Assembly (NCBI RefSeq): GCF_000308815.1
Contig: NZ_BAFX01000123.1
Span: 1 to 64,000 of the forward strand
Source of the DNA: Nocardia concava NBRC 100430
Lineage (GTDB): Bacteria > Actinomycetota > Actinomycetes > Mycobacteriales > Mycobacteriaceae
Direction of reading: 5' to 3'
Length of the DNA stretch: 64,000 nt
Shown here: positions 25,442 to 33,835 of the stretch, one piece after another
How the letters are laid out: the number at the start of each line of letters is the position of its first letter
Position numbering within the stretch: position 1 is the stretch's first letter
Translations under genes and position numbers: made by a program
Notes under the pieces: model-generated
The model's database searches: none
Told to the model about the DNA's origin: nothing
What the model saw: the letters and a program-made list of their open reading frames with translations, nothing else

Positions 25442-25978
25442 ATGATGACGAAACCAGGCGGGCTGGCTGCTGCCGCGATGGCGGCCGCGGCATTGTTGGC
25501 AGGGTGTGCGACCGCACAGGACCAGGCACGCTCCACGACCACCCGCACGACTACGACCACGACCACATCGGCGAGCCCGGTGACCACCACGACCACCTCC
25601 GCGGCGCCGCTGCTGAACCGCCGCGGCGAGAACGGCGAGGTGGTCCAACAGGACGGGCTCGTCGGTTCGGGAACGCTTCGCATCATCAACGATGACAACA
25701 AGGACTTCGCGGTGGTGGTGACCAACGGCGACCCCAAGCGGCCGCAGGCGACGATCTACGTGCAAGCCAACTCCGAGGCGACCCTCAATGGGATCGCCGG
25801 CACCTACTTCGTCTACCTGAAGTCCGGCACCGACTGGGACCAGGCCACGCTCAGCTTCACGCGCAACCGCCGCTTCCAGAAATTCGACGAGCCATTCGAC
25901 GAGTCGTCGGACTGGGAGCTGGGGCTGAAACCGTCGATCACCGGCAATGCCACCACCAGTGACGTGCCCGCATTCTGA
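25442..25978 (+). CDS. Putative lipoprotein with Thr-rich linker
   Basis: 178 residues. The signal peptide MMTKPGGLAAAAMAAAALLAGC ends in a lipobox (LLAGC). A Thr-rich stretch follows (residues about 31-55), then a beta-rich domain (LRIINDDNKDFAVVVTNGD, ATIYVQANSEATLNGIAGTYFVYLKSG). The ATG at 25442 lies 5 bp after GGGGGA; an in-frame ATG at 25424 is less well placed. The domain is not recognised; it may be an envelope adhesion or binding module. Confidence 0.75.
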   Translation: MMTKPGGLAAAAMAAAALLAGCATAQDQARSTTTRTTTTTTTSASPVTTTTTSAAPLLNRRGENGEVVQQDGLVGSGTLRIINDDNKDFAVVVTNGDPKRPQATIYVQANSEATLNGIAGTYFVYLKSGTDWDQATLSFTRNRRFQKFDEPFDESSDWELGLKPSITGNATTSDVPAF

Positions 25979-26459
25979 CGCCGACACGACCATTACGCCC
26001 ACGCAGTCCACCAGCGGAAGCTGCTCTTCCTGCCATAGGCACGATCGGCGGCGTTTCTTGCGTTTGCTGTGCCAGTGGCCCGGATCGAGGTGCTCGCGCC
26101 AGTAGATGCCCCCGTCGCACGACCACCGCACGTTCGGGCCGATCAGCGAGTTCACGGGTGTGGCGAGCGGCGATATCGGTGACAACGGCGTGGTCATAGT
26201 CGATCCGGCCGGTGTCCATGCTGTACGTGCCACCCCGGGGGCACGAATGCGGATGGCTGGTTCAGGGCAGACGCTTTGACGATGCGGTGGACGCGATCGG
26301 GATCACCGGGTCGCCAGGGTGCACGAGATGCGCTGCAGCGCCGTTGATCCCGGTGGTGCCGGTACCGACACGGTTCATCGCGAGCGAAACTCTGTTGCGG
26401 ATGCGACACCGCGGACAAGATCATCGGATGAATTGGGCTCCGACCGGGTCGGCTCCGCG
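25979..26459. other. 481-bp region without a confident gene
   Basis: Short open frames exist on both strands (a Lys/Arg-rich one on the minus strand around 26000-26190, and one on the plus strand ending near 26280), but none has a ribosome site or recognised domain. The region contains the inverted copy of the tRNA 3' flank at 26212-26231 and may be a scar. Confidence 0.5.
26212..26231 (-). repeat. Inverted copy of the tRNA-Leu 3' flank
   Basis: GTGTCCATGCTGTACGTGCC is the exact reverse complement of 24690-24709. The next bases (ACCCCGGGGGCACGAATG) also resemble the tRNA acceptor end with small differences, so the similarity extends slightly past 20 bp. Confidence 0.8.
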
Positions 26460-27923
26460 ATGACAGAGACCGCATCCTTCGCGGCCGGTGGGCAAGCCGG
26501 GGCCGGGGTCTCGGCCGGCCCGCCGATCGAACCGGCTCCCAACGCCAACGACGAACGCATGGCGTTGTGGACTTGTCTCGGTGCGGGTTTCGCGACACTT
26601 CTCGACGGCGCGGTGGTCGCCTTCACCGCGCCCGCGGTGCAATCGTCACTCGAACTCGCCGACTCCGACATCCAATGGTTCCTGGCGTCGTTCTCGCTGA
26701 TGTTCGGGCTCGGGCTCGCCCCTGCCGGTCGGCTGGGCGATGCGTACGGGCGGCGCGGGCTCCTCATCGCCGGACTCTCGCTTTTTCTGGCCGGCGGCGT
26801 CGCATCGGCAATCGCTTCCGGTGCGTGGTCGGTCATCGGCGGGCGGCTGGTTCAAGGATTCGGCGCCGGGGTCATCAGCGCCCAGGTTCTCGCTGTCATC
26901 CAGGACACTTTCACCGGACGATCTCGATTACGCGCACTGGCCGGATACACCTCTGCCGGCGCATGGGCCGCGATCGCCGGGCCCATGCTGGCCGGCGCCG
27001 CGCTGTGGGCGTTGCCGACCGAATTCGCCTGGCGGGTAATACTGCTGCTGCCCGCCCCGTTCGCGATCGCGACGATCGTGCTCGGTGCCCGAAGTCTCCC
27101 CCGCGTGCCGCGAAGGCGACGCAGGACCGACCTCGATCTGCCGGGTATCACAGTGCTCGGTGGGCTCGTAATCCTCGTGACGATCCCGGTGATCGAACCC
27201 GGATTGCCGGCGCCCGCCATTATGGGATTGTTTGCGACGTGCGCGTTACTCGTTGTCGGTCTCGTCCTGTGGGAGCGCGGTTATGCCCGCCGCGGCAGGC
27301 TGGCGCTTTTCGCACCCGAGCTGATGCGTTCACGAGGTTTTGTCACCGGAAATGTGGTGGCAGCGTTGTGGTTCGGGTCGGTCTTGGCCTTCGGCACCAT
27401 CAAGACCATCTATTTCCTCCAGGTGTGTGACATCCCGGCGCTGGCGATCGCCGTGGCGCTGATCCCTTCGGCCCTGGCGCGGATCGCGGCGGCCCGCTGG
27501 GGGCAACGGCTTTTCGCGACCCACGGTTCAGCGGTGATCACCTACGGACTCGTGGTGCAGACTGTCGGTCTCATTGCGAGCGCGATCGCGGCTCTGTGCA
27601 GCGACGGATGGCCATTGTTCCTGATCATTTCGGCGCTCCAGATCACCTCCGGTCTCTCCGGCGGTGTCGTGGAACCCCCGCTGCGAGCCGTCACCCTGTC
27701 CTTCTCGCCACCGTCCCTGCATGGTGTCGCGGCCTCATTCCTGCAACTGACACAACGTCTTTCGGCGACACTCTGCATCGCGCTCGGCACCGGAGTACTT
27801 CTCGCGTTCGGGGCGACAGCGTCAGGGCGATCACTGTGCTGGGCGGTATTGCTGTGCGCGGCGTTCTCGGCAGTAGCAATGGCCGTCTCGCTTTCCAGGT
27901 TTGATACCCGGGGCTTTCGCTAG
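26460..27923 (+). CDS. MFS transporter, DHA2-like (14-helix drug exporter type)
   Basis: A 487-residue inner-membrane transporter with about 14 helices. The first helices read GAGFATLLDGAVVAFTAPAVQ, followed by the MFS loop motif GRLGDAYGRRGLL and motif C-like GYTSAGAWAAIAGPML. It probably exports small molecules by proton antiport. The start ATG 26460 gives a 33-residue soluble N-tail before helix 1. Its stop overlaps the stop of the converging gene at 27920 by 3 bp. Confidence 0.85.
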   Translation: MTETASFAAGGQAGAGVSAGPPIEPAPNANDERMALWTCLGAGFATLLDGAVVAFTAPAVQSSLELADSDIQWFLASFSLMFGLGLAPAGRLGDAYGRRGLLIAGLSLFLAGGVASAIASGAWSVIGGRLVQGFGAGVISAQVLAVIQDTFTGRSRLRALAGYTSAGAWAAIAGPMLAGAALWALPTEFAWRVILLLPAPFAIATIVLGARSLPRVPRRRRRTDLDLPGITVLGGLVILVTIPVIEPGLPAPAIMGLFATCALLVVGLVLWERGYARRGRLALFAPELMRSRGFVTGNVVAALWFGSVLAFGTIKTIYFLQVCDIPALAIAVALIPSALARIAAARWGQRLFATHGSAVITYGLVVQTVGLIASAIAALCSDGWPLFLIISALQITSGLSGGVVEPPLRAVTLSFSPPSLHGVAASFLQLTQRLSATLCIALGTGVLLAFGATASGRSLCWAVLLCAAFSAVAMAVSLSRFDTRGFR

Positions 27924-28411
27924 CTGTGGCAGCAGACTCGGACGAGGACTGTGTCGTCGGGCAGGGTGTCCAGGTAGTTTTCGATGTCGGGCGGTGGGCT
28001 CGGGCGGTCGAATTGGTTCTCGACGGAGGGGTTCTCGGGCGAATCCTTATGGCGGCGAAGGCCGCTCTGCTCGATCCACCAACCGTCCAGGGTGAGGATG
28101 TCGGGTTCTGACATGTTGTGAATCGGGACGTTCAGTAGGGATTTCGGGCCGCCTGCGCATTCGCCTCGGGTGGGGAGGAGCGTGATGCCGAATTGGTTGG
28201 GGCCGTCGTGGATCAGGCGTGGGTCGTCCTCGTGGCCCGGACGGACGTAGAAGCCGGCTCCGGCTCCGCCATCGTGAATCTGCCATGTGTCACGCATATC
28301 TCGCTTCGGGAAGCCTCGGCGCATTCCGAAAGGCGCAAGGGCTTGGGTGATCGCGGATTCCACGTCGTCGATCGCATCCGGTGGCAGGCAGATTGTCACC
28401 CAGCGTTGCAT
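27920..28411 (-). CDS. Hypothetical protein
   Basis: 163 residues, no signal or membrane segment. AAGGAGG sits 7 bp before the ATG, the clearest ribosome site in this part. Conserved-looking segments are VTICLPPDAIDDVESAI at the N-terminus and DILTLDGWWIEQSGL in the middle. I do not recognise the family. It is divergent from the PARG-like gene. Confidence 0.7.
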   Translation of the reverse strand: MQRWVTICLPPDAIDDVESAITQALAPFGMRRGFPKRDMRDTWQIHDGGAGAGFYVRPGHEDDPRLIHDGPNQFGITLLPTRGECAGGPKSLLNVPIHNMSEPDILTLDGWWIEQSGLRRHKDSPENPSVENQFDRPSPPPDIENYLDTLPDDTVLVRVCCHS

Positions 28412-28541
28412 CGAACCGCCTCCTTATCGCCGTCCTCGCGACCAAGGTCGCCGTCGGCGCATTGTCGAAGAAGATTGGCCCGCAGCTTATTACGTGACTG
28501 CTTGCGCGGGCGGTTGGTCAAGCCATGAGAGCATTGCGGGC

Positions 28542-29354
28542 GTGAGCGAAGACCTGCGAGCCATTGCCGCGGACAACGAGCGGATCATCGCAGCTGGGGG
28601 TTATCAGGCACCGAGCGGACACTATGTGTCGCTCGCGTCGGAGGTGCGGGCCGCTGTTGAGGGCACTCGGATGTACGGGCCCGAGCCGGTTGCGGTGAGC
28701 ACGCGCAGCGGGGGCGCCGGCGTTATCCGGGTGACCGGGGAGAGCAGTCTCGAGGCGGCACGGCGGATGGTCGACGCCGATTCGGAGGCGGTTGCCGTGT
28801 TGAATTTCGCGTCCGCGCGAAATCCTGGCGGGCACTACCTTTTAGGGGCGCGCACTCAAGAAGAGGCTTTGTGCCGGGCGTCGGCGTTGTACACCACGCT
28901 GCTGGCGGTGCCGGAATACTACGAATATCACCGCAGCACACCGGATCCCTTCTACAGCGACCGGGTAATCCTGTCTCCCGCCGTGCCCGTCTTCCGAGAT
29001 GACCTGGGCACTCTGCTCGAAAGCCCCTATGCGGTCGGCTTTCTCACCGCCCCGGCACCTCGGTCCAACGTGATCGCGCAGGAGCAGCCCGGCGAGGTCC
29101 ATCGAGTGCCCGCGGTACTGGCCACCCGCGCGGAGCGAATTCTCGAAACAGCCGCTGGCTATCGACGTTTGGTGCTGGGCGCGTGGGGCTGTGGCGCTTA
29201 CGGCAACGATCCTGGCGTGGTGGCCGGTATCTTTCGTGCCCTGCTGGCCGACGGGGGCCGGTTCGACGGGCACTTCGACGAGATCACCTTCGCGATACTG
29301 GACCGCACACCCGGCGAGACAACCCTCAGCGCCTTCCGAAAGGCCCTCGGTTAG
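28542..29354 (+). CDS. TIGR02452-family protein, bacterial-type poly(ADP-ribose) glycohydrolase-like
   Basis: 270 residues of the microbial PARG/macrodomain family. The catalytic motif is usually GGG-x(6-8)-QEE; here it is NPGGHYLLGARTQEE (residues about 94-108), so the third Gly is His98 while QEE (106-108) is intact. Other family segments are AVLNFASARNPGG and VLGAWGCGAYGNDP near the C-terminus. It would remove or hydrolyse ADP-ribose chains. The start is GTG 28542 (VSEDLRAIAADN). Confidence 0.85.
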   Translation: MSEDLRAIAADNERIIAAGGYQAPSGHYVSLASEVRAAVEGTRMYGPEPVAVSTRSGGAGVIRVTGESSLEAARRMVDADSEAVAVLNFASARNPGGHYLLGARTQEEALCRASALYTTLLAVPEYYEYHRSTPDPFYSDRVILSPAVPVFRDDLGTLLESPYAVGFLTAPAPRSNVIAQEQPGEVHRVPAVLATRAERILETAAGYRRLVLGAWGCGAYGNDPGVVAGIFRALLADGGRFDGHFDEITFAILDRTPGETTLSAFRKALG

Positions 29355-30190
29355 AGGCGGGTCGCGGTGCGGACGAAGTCGGCGACGGCTTTGCATCTGC
29401 TGTGTGGTGGCCAGGCGATGACGGTTGTGACGGGCGGTGCGTCCGGCACGGGGACGGCGGCATGGTCGTCGCGGAGTTGGGTTCCCAGGGACTCGGGCAC
29501 GACGGCGCAGGCCAGTCCGAGGGCGATCAGTTGGAGTAGTTGGGTGTGGTCGCGGACCTGGGGGCCGGGGCCGTCCCGGTAGCTGCCGTCGGGTCGGGGC
29601 CAGCGCGGCAAGGGCAGGTTCGTCAGGGTGCGGACCTCGGCCAGTGACACCTGTGTCCGGGTGGCGAGGGGGTGACCCGCGGGCAGGACGACGACCTGCC
29701 CTTCGGTGTGCAGCTCCTCGGTGTCGAGTCCGGATGTCGTGTCGTAGGGCCGGTGGAGCAGGGCGACGTCGGCACTTCCGTTGCGCAGCAGGCTTTCCGG
29801 TTGGCCCGGCCCGCACAGCATCACCTCGACCGCGACGGCGCCCGGTTCGGCGGCGTAGGCGTGCAGCAGTTTCGACACCAGTTCGCTGGCGGCTCCAGCC
29901 TTGGTGGCCAGCACTATTCCGGGCCGGTCGGCGGCGGCGCGGCGGGTGCGGCGTTCGGCGGCCTCGACCGCTTCCAGCGCGAGCCGGGACTCGCGCAGCA
30001 ACACCGATCCGGCCTCGGTCAAGGTGATCGCGCGCGAACCGCGGTGCAGCAGTTCGGCTCCGAGCCGCCGTTCCAGCTGCTGGATCGCCCGCGACAGTGG
30101 CGGTTGCGCCATCGCGAGCCGTTGCGCCGCCCGCCCGAAGTGCAACTCCTCGGCGACGGCGACGAAATATCGCATCTCCCGCGTCTCCAC
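29351..30190 (-). CDS. LysR-family transcriptional regulator
   Basis: 279 residues. The N-terminal winged helix is canonical (EMRYFVAVAEELHFGRAAQRLAMAQPPLSRAIQQLE, given by its two ends). A periplasmic-binding-like effector domain follows, with PLPRWPRPDGSYRDGPGPQ near residue 200. The start is GTG 30190 (VETREMRYF). It faces the SDR/quinone reductase pair across 105 bp containing a T-N11-A palindrome (30221-30239), the normal arrangement for LysR control of a divergent target. Confidence 0.92.
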   Translation of the reverse strand: METREMRYFVAVAEELHFGRAAQRLAMAQPPLSRAIQQLERRLGAELLHRGSRAITLTEAGSVLLRESRLALEAVEAAERRTRRAAADRPGIVLATKAGAASELVSKLLHAYAAEPGAVAVEVMLCGPGQPESLLRNGSADVALLHRPYDTTSGLDTEELHTEGQVVVLPAGHPLATRTQVSLAEVRTLTNLPLPRWPRPDGSYRDGPGPQVRDHTQLLQLIALGLACAVVPESLGTQLRDDHAAVPVPDAPPVTTVIAWPPHSRCKAVADFVRTATRL

Positions 30191-30220
30191 CGGGTCATGG
30201 TATCCGGCGATGACCACGAC

Positions 30221-30239
30221 CGATACCCGTGCGGTATCG
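30221..30239. promoter_or_regulatory. LysR-type box (T-N11-A)
   Basis: CGATACCCGTGCGGTATCG has 7-bp inverted arms (CGATACC/GGTATCG) and contains TACCCGTGCGGTA, an exact T-N11-A LysR core. It is 31 bp from the LysR start and 57 bp from the SDR start. Confidence 0.75.
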
Positions 30240-30295
30240 CCGCTCACCCGATCGGTCTTGGACGGGACAGGCGAGGCCGCAGCAGGATCGGCGCT

Positions 30296-31033
30296 GTGAG
30301 TGAACAGAAGATTGCGCTGGTGACCGGCGCGAACAAGGGAATCGGATACGAGATCGCCGCGGGCCTGGGCGGGCTCGGCTGGCGAGTCGGGGTGGGTGCG
30401 CGGGATCCGCAACGGCTCGACCTCGCGGTGGAGAAGCTGCGCGCGGACGGGGTCGATGCGTTCGGGGTACCGCTCGACGTGACCGACGACGCGAGCGTGG
30501 CCGCGGCGGCCGAACTGATCGCCGATCAGGCCGGAGGGCTCGATGTACTGGTCAACAATGCCGCGATCGTCGGCGATCATCCACAGACACCCACCACGGT
30601 CGATCCCGCGACCGTGCGAACCGTCGTGGAAACCAACGTGATCGGGGTCATCCGGGTCACCAACGCGATGCTGCCGATGCTGCGCGCCTCGTCCGCACCG
30701 CGGATCGTCAATATGTCCAGCAGCGTCGGCTCGCTGACCCTGCAAACCACGCCCGGCCTGCCGAGTTCCGAAATCGGTTCCTACGCCATCACCGCGTACA
30801 TGGCATCGAAGACGTTTCTCAACGCGGTCACGATCCAATACGTCAAAGAGCTGGGCGACACCAATATTTTGATCAACAACGGTTGCCCGGGTTTCACCTC
30901 CACCGACCTCAACGGTTTTCGTGGCGTCCGCACACCGGAACAGGGCGCGGCAATCGCGATTCGCCTCGCGACCCTGCCCGACGACGGACCGACCGGCGGA
31001 TTCTTCGACGACGCCGGTGCGGTGGCCTGGTGA
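30296..31033 (+). CDS. Short-chain dehydrogenase/reductase (SDR)
   Basis: 245 residues of the classical SDR fold. The cofactor motif is TGANKGIG (residues about 10-17), the NNAA stability motif is VNNAAIVGD, and the catalytic residues are the Ser in NMSSSVGS and Tyr/Lys in AYMASK. The TGANKGIG form is typical of carbonyl-reductase-like SDRs. The start is GTG 30296. It overlaps the next gene (GTGA), so the two are cotranslated under the LysR regulator. Confidence 0.9.
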   Translation: MSEQKIALVTGANKGIGYEIAAGLGGLGWRVGVGARDPQRLDLAVEKLRADGVDAFGVPLDVTDDASVAAAAELIADQAGGLDVLVNNAAIVGDHPQTPTTVDPATVRTVVETNVIGVIRVTNAMLPMLRASSAPRIVNMSSSVGSLTLQTTPGLPSSEIGSYAITAYMASKTFLNAVTIQYVKELGDTNILINNGCPGFTSTDLNGFRGVRTPEQGAAIAIRLATLPDDGPTGGFFDDAGAVAW

Positions 31034-31965
31034 GCACGACCATGCCAAAAGCAGTCAGGTACAACGAATTCGGCGGAGTCGACGTCCTGCGGATCGAGGA
31101 GGTCGACCGCCCCGTCCCCGGGGACGGGCAGGTGCTCGTGCAGGTGAAGGCGGCCGGCATCAACCCCGGCGAGGCGGCATTGCGCAGGGGCGAGATGATG
31201 GACATCTTCCCCTCGACCTTCCCCTCCGGGCAGGGCAGCGATCTCGCCGGAGTCATCGCCGAGGTCGGCGCCGGAATCGACCGCTTCTCGGTCGGCGACG
31301 AGGTGATCGGGTTCTCCGAGCAGCGGTCCTCCCACGCCGAGCTGGTCCTCGTCGAGGTCGACAACCTCACACCCAAACCGAGGAACGTCCCCTGGGAGGT
31401 GGCGGGCAGTCTGTACATCGCCGGCGTAACCGCTTGGGGGGCAGTGCATTCCGTACAGCTCGAAAAGGGCGAGACCGTCGTCATCGCGGGAGCCGCCGGA
31501 GGGGTCGGCTCGTTCGCCGTTCAGCTCGCGCGACGTGCCGGAGCCACGGTCATCGGCCTGGCGAGCGAGCACAATCACGAATGGCTGCGCAGCCACGGCG
31601 CGATTCCCGTCGCATACGGTGACGACGTGATCGATCGGCTCGAGGCCGCCGCACCGGACGGCATCGATGCCTTCATCGACGCCTACGGCGACGGGTATGT
31701 CGAACTGGCCCTCGCCCTCGGCGTCTCGAGCCAGCGGATCGACACCCTCATCGATTTCGCGGCCGCCGCGAAGCACGGGGTCAAGACCGAACCCGGAGCC
31801 GACGGCAGGCCGGGCGCCGAGGCGCTCGCCGAATTGGTCGCCCTGATCGCCGACGGACACCTCGAAGTCCCGATCGCGAACATCTACCCGTTGGCGCAGG
31901 TCCGCGAGGCCTACACCGAACTCGAACGCCGCCGCACCCACGGAAAAATCGTGCTCGTGCCCTGA
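31030..31965 (+). CDS. NADPH:quinone oxidoreductase-like MDR protein
   Basis: 311 residues of the zinc-free medium-chain reductase family. The N-terminal GroES-like domain has VLRIEEVDRPVPGDGQVLVQVKAAGINPGE (in part), and the nucleotide-binding motif is IAGAAGGVGSFAVQLAR. No structural zinc Cys cluster is present, consistent with quinone/enal reductases. GTG 31030 overlaps the upstream stop; ATG 31042 is an alternative. With the SDR and LysR genes it probably handles reactive carbonyls or quinones. Confidence 0.88.
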   Translation: MSTTMPKAVRYNEFGGVDVLRIEEVDRPVPGDGQVLVQVKAAGINPGEAALRRGEMMDIFPSTFPSGQGSDLAGVIAEVGAGIDRFSVGDEVIGFSEQRSSHAELVLVEVDNLTPKPRNVPWEVAGSLYIAGVTAWGAVHSVQLEKGETVVIAGAAGGVGSFAVQLARRAGATVIGLASEHNHEWLRSHGAIPVAYGDDVIDRLEAAAPDGIDAFIDAYGDGYVELALALGVSSQRIDTLIDFAAAAKHGVKTEPGADGRPGAEALAELVALIADGHLEVPIANIYPLAQVREAYTELERRRTHGKIVLVP

Positions 31966-32066
31966 CCGCGTGTTGCGTGGGGGCGTGGCCGCGGGGTCGA
32001 TAGGTTTGGCGCCGGATCAGCTCGACTGCTTGGCTCCCTCTCCCTTTCGACGACGAGGTGGAATCG

Positions 32067-33269
32067 ATGCGATGCCGGAGGCTGTGCAGTGTTCGCGCCC
32101 TGGTGATGGGCGTGTTTGTCGCCGCGATCGCCGCGGTGCCGGTCGGGGTTGCCGCCGAGCCGGGCGGGATGGGGGTGGTGGTGGAGAGCCATCCGGTGTC
32201 CATCCCCAGCATTCCGACCGGGGCGGCGTTCTCGGCGTGGCAGGTGCGGTATGTCAGCCAAACCACCCAGGGCGCTCCTCTGACGACGCTGGCGACGATC
32301 CTGCGGCCGGTGAATCGGATCGAGCCGCCGGTACTGCTGGCATATGACGCGATCATCGATGCCCTTGCACCGCAATGCTTTCCGTCGTATCAAATGCAGG
32401 CCGGGCTCGGTACGCAGTTGACGACCGGCGTGATGGGGATGGACATGGTCTATCTCGCCGAAGCGCTGCAGCGAGGCTGGACGGTCGTGGTCCCCGACTA
32501 TCTCGGGCCCGACGGTGAATTCGCGGCCGGTTATGTGGAGGGCCGCACCACTCTCGACGCCATCCGCGCGGCCGAGAACTTCCCGCCCGCAGGGCTTTCC
32601 GGTCCCGCGACACCGACGGCGATCTTCGGTTACTCCGGCGGCGCGCGCGGCAGCGAGTTCGCCGCGGAACTCGCCGCCGACTACGCGCCGGAACTCAATC
32701 TGCGTGGCGTCGCCGCGGGCGGGGTGACCGTGGACATCGCCTCGACCGCCCGGGCCATCGACGGCACCTTCTCCGGACCGATCGCCGCGGCCGCCGCACT
32801 CGGCATCGGGCGCGCCTACCCCGAGCTCAGCATGGAGTCCTACTTCCCCGACGCGGGCTTCCGCAACACGGTCGGCAACTCCTGCCTGCTGCAACTCGAG
32901 GCCGCCTACCCGATGATGCGCCTGAGCGACCACACCGTCACCCCGGGCGGCGTCAGCCTGCTCGACATTCCCCAAATCGCGGCTGTCGTAGGCACTTTGC
33001 GCGCCGGAACCTACGGCACACCATCGATGCCGCTCTACATCTACCACGCGATGAACGACGAAACCGCGCCCCTCCCCGACACCGACGCGCTCATCGGCGA
33101 CTACTGCGCCCGCGGCGTGAACGTCACCTATCACCGACTCCCGGGCGTCGAGCACCTCACCGGCAACGTCGCCGGCAGCCCGGCCGCCCTGGAGTGGATC
33201 GGCCAGCGCCTCACGGGTGCACCGGCGGGCAGCACCTGCGGCATGCCCGGGCAGGCGATCATCGGATAA
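32067..33269 (+). CDS. Secreted lipase (LIP family)
   Basis: 400 residues. The signal peptide covers about the first 31 residues (SVRALVMGVFVAAIAAVPVGVAA). The mature protein matches the secretory lipase family: YDAIIDALAPQCFPSY, VVVPDYLGPDGEFAAG, nucleophile elbow GYSGGA, and a C-terminal PGVEHLTG that supplies the His. Several Cys (CFPSY, SCLLQ, CARG, TCGMPG) fit disulfides outside the cell. The ATG at 32067 follows GAGGTGG at 6 bp. It would release fatty acids from host or environmental lipids. Confidence 0.9.
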   Translation: MRCRRLCSVRALVMGVFVAAIAAVPVGVAAEPGGMGVVVESHPVSIPSIPTGAAFSAWQVRYVSQTTQGAPLTTLATILRPVNRIEPPVLLAYDAIIDALAPQCFPSYQMQAGLGTQLTTGVMGMDMVYLAEALQRGWTVVVPDYLGPDGEFAAGYVEGRTTLDAIRAAENFPPAGLSGPATPTAIFGYSGGARGSEFAAELAADYAPELNLRGVAAGGVTVDIASTARAIDGTFSGPIAAAAALGIGRAYPELSMESYFPDAGFRNTVGNSCLLQLEAAYPMMRLSDHTVTPGGVSLLDIPQIAAVVGTLRAGTYGTPSMPLYIYHAMNDETAPLPDTDALIGDYCARGVNVTYHRLPGVEHLTGNVAGSPAALEWIGQRLTGAPAGSTCGMPGQAIIG

Positions 33270-33270
33270 C

Positions 33271-33282
33271 CCCGGTACCGGG
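33271..33282. terminator. Short palindrome between convergent genes
   Basis: CCCGGTACCGGG is a perfect 12-bp palindrome in the 18-bp gap between the converging lipase and secreted-protein genes. It has no loop and no T-run, so terminator activity is uncertain. Confidence 0.3.
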
Positions 33283-33287
33283 TCGGG

Positions 33288-33746
33288 TCAGGACATAAAG
33301 ATCGCCGACTGGAAGATGTAGACGTCGGAGATGTCGCCGTTGGCGTCGGTCGTCCTGTCGTCGATGAGGTTCAGTTGGATCGAGTGACCGGCGGCGGGGC
33401 CGTCGGTGATGCTCCACAGGTTGTTGCCGCCGCCGTTCGCGTTGCTGACGCTGCCGTCGGACCAGTTGAATCGGGCCGAGCCGGGGCCGCCGCCGAAGGG
33501 GACTTCGTAGGTCAGCTTCCCGGCGTCGATGCCCGGCAGCAGCGGGCTCTCGCAGATCCACATGTTGACTTCCTGATGCACGTTCTGACCCGCGCTGCCG
33601 GTCCCGGGCACCAGCCAGCCGGCCACCTGCCCGCCCTGGTAGCAGCCGCCGTTGCCTGGCGGGGCCGCATTGCCGGATACCGCAACCAATACGGAAACGC
33701 TTACACCGCACAATGCGCCGAGCAGAGCCGATCGCTGAACCAACAC
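33288..33746 (-). CDS. Secreted hypothetical protein
   Basis: 152 residues. The N-terminal signal (ALLGALCGVSVSVLVAVSGNAA) is followed by a compact exported domain with two Cys (GCYQGG, WICESP) and Asn/Gly-rich segments (GSVSNANGGGNN). I do not recognise the family. GTG 33746 is chosen because GAGAGG lies 8 bp upstream; an upstream GTG at 33755 is also in frame. Confidence 0.7.
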   Translation of the reverse strand: MLVQRSALLGALCGVSVSVLVAVSGNAAPPGNGGCYQGGQVAGWLVPGTGSAGQNVHQEVNMWICESPLLPGIDAGKLTYEVPFGGGPGSARFNWSDGSVSNANGGGNNLWSITDGPAAGHSIQLNLIDDRTTDANGDISDVYIFQSAIFMS

Positions 33747-33835
33747 TGGCCGCACCTCTCGTCGTTGAAAGGAAAGCTGGGTGACACGAGCGCCTCGAAC
33801 CTCGGGAAATACTAATTGCCTGAAGGTAGCTGTCG

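Noticed and set aside
25979..26459. Short frames such as a Lys/Arg-rich minus-strand one
   Set aside because: No start site with a ribosome site, no domain, and the frame runs on antisense through the lipoprotein gene.
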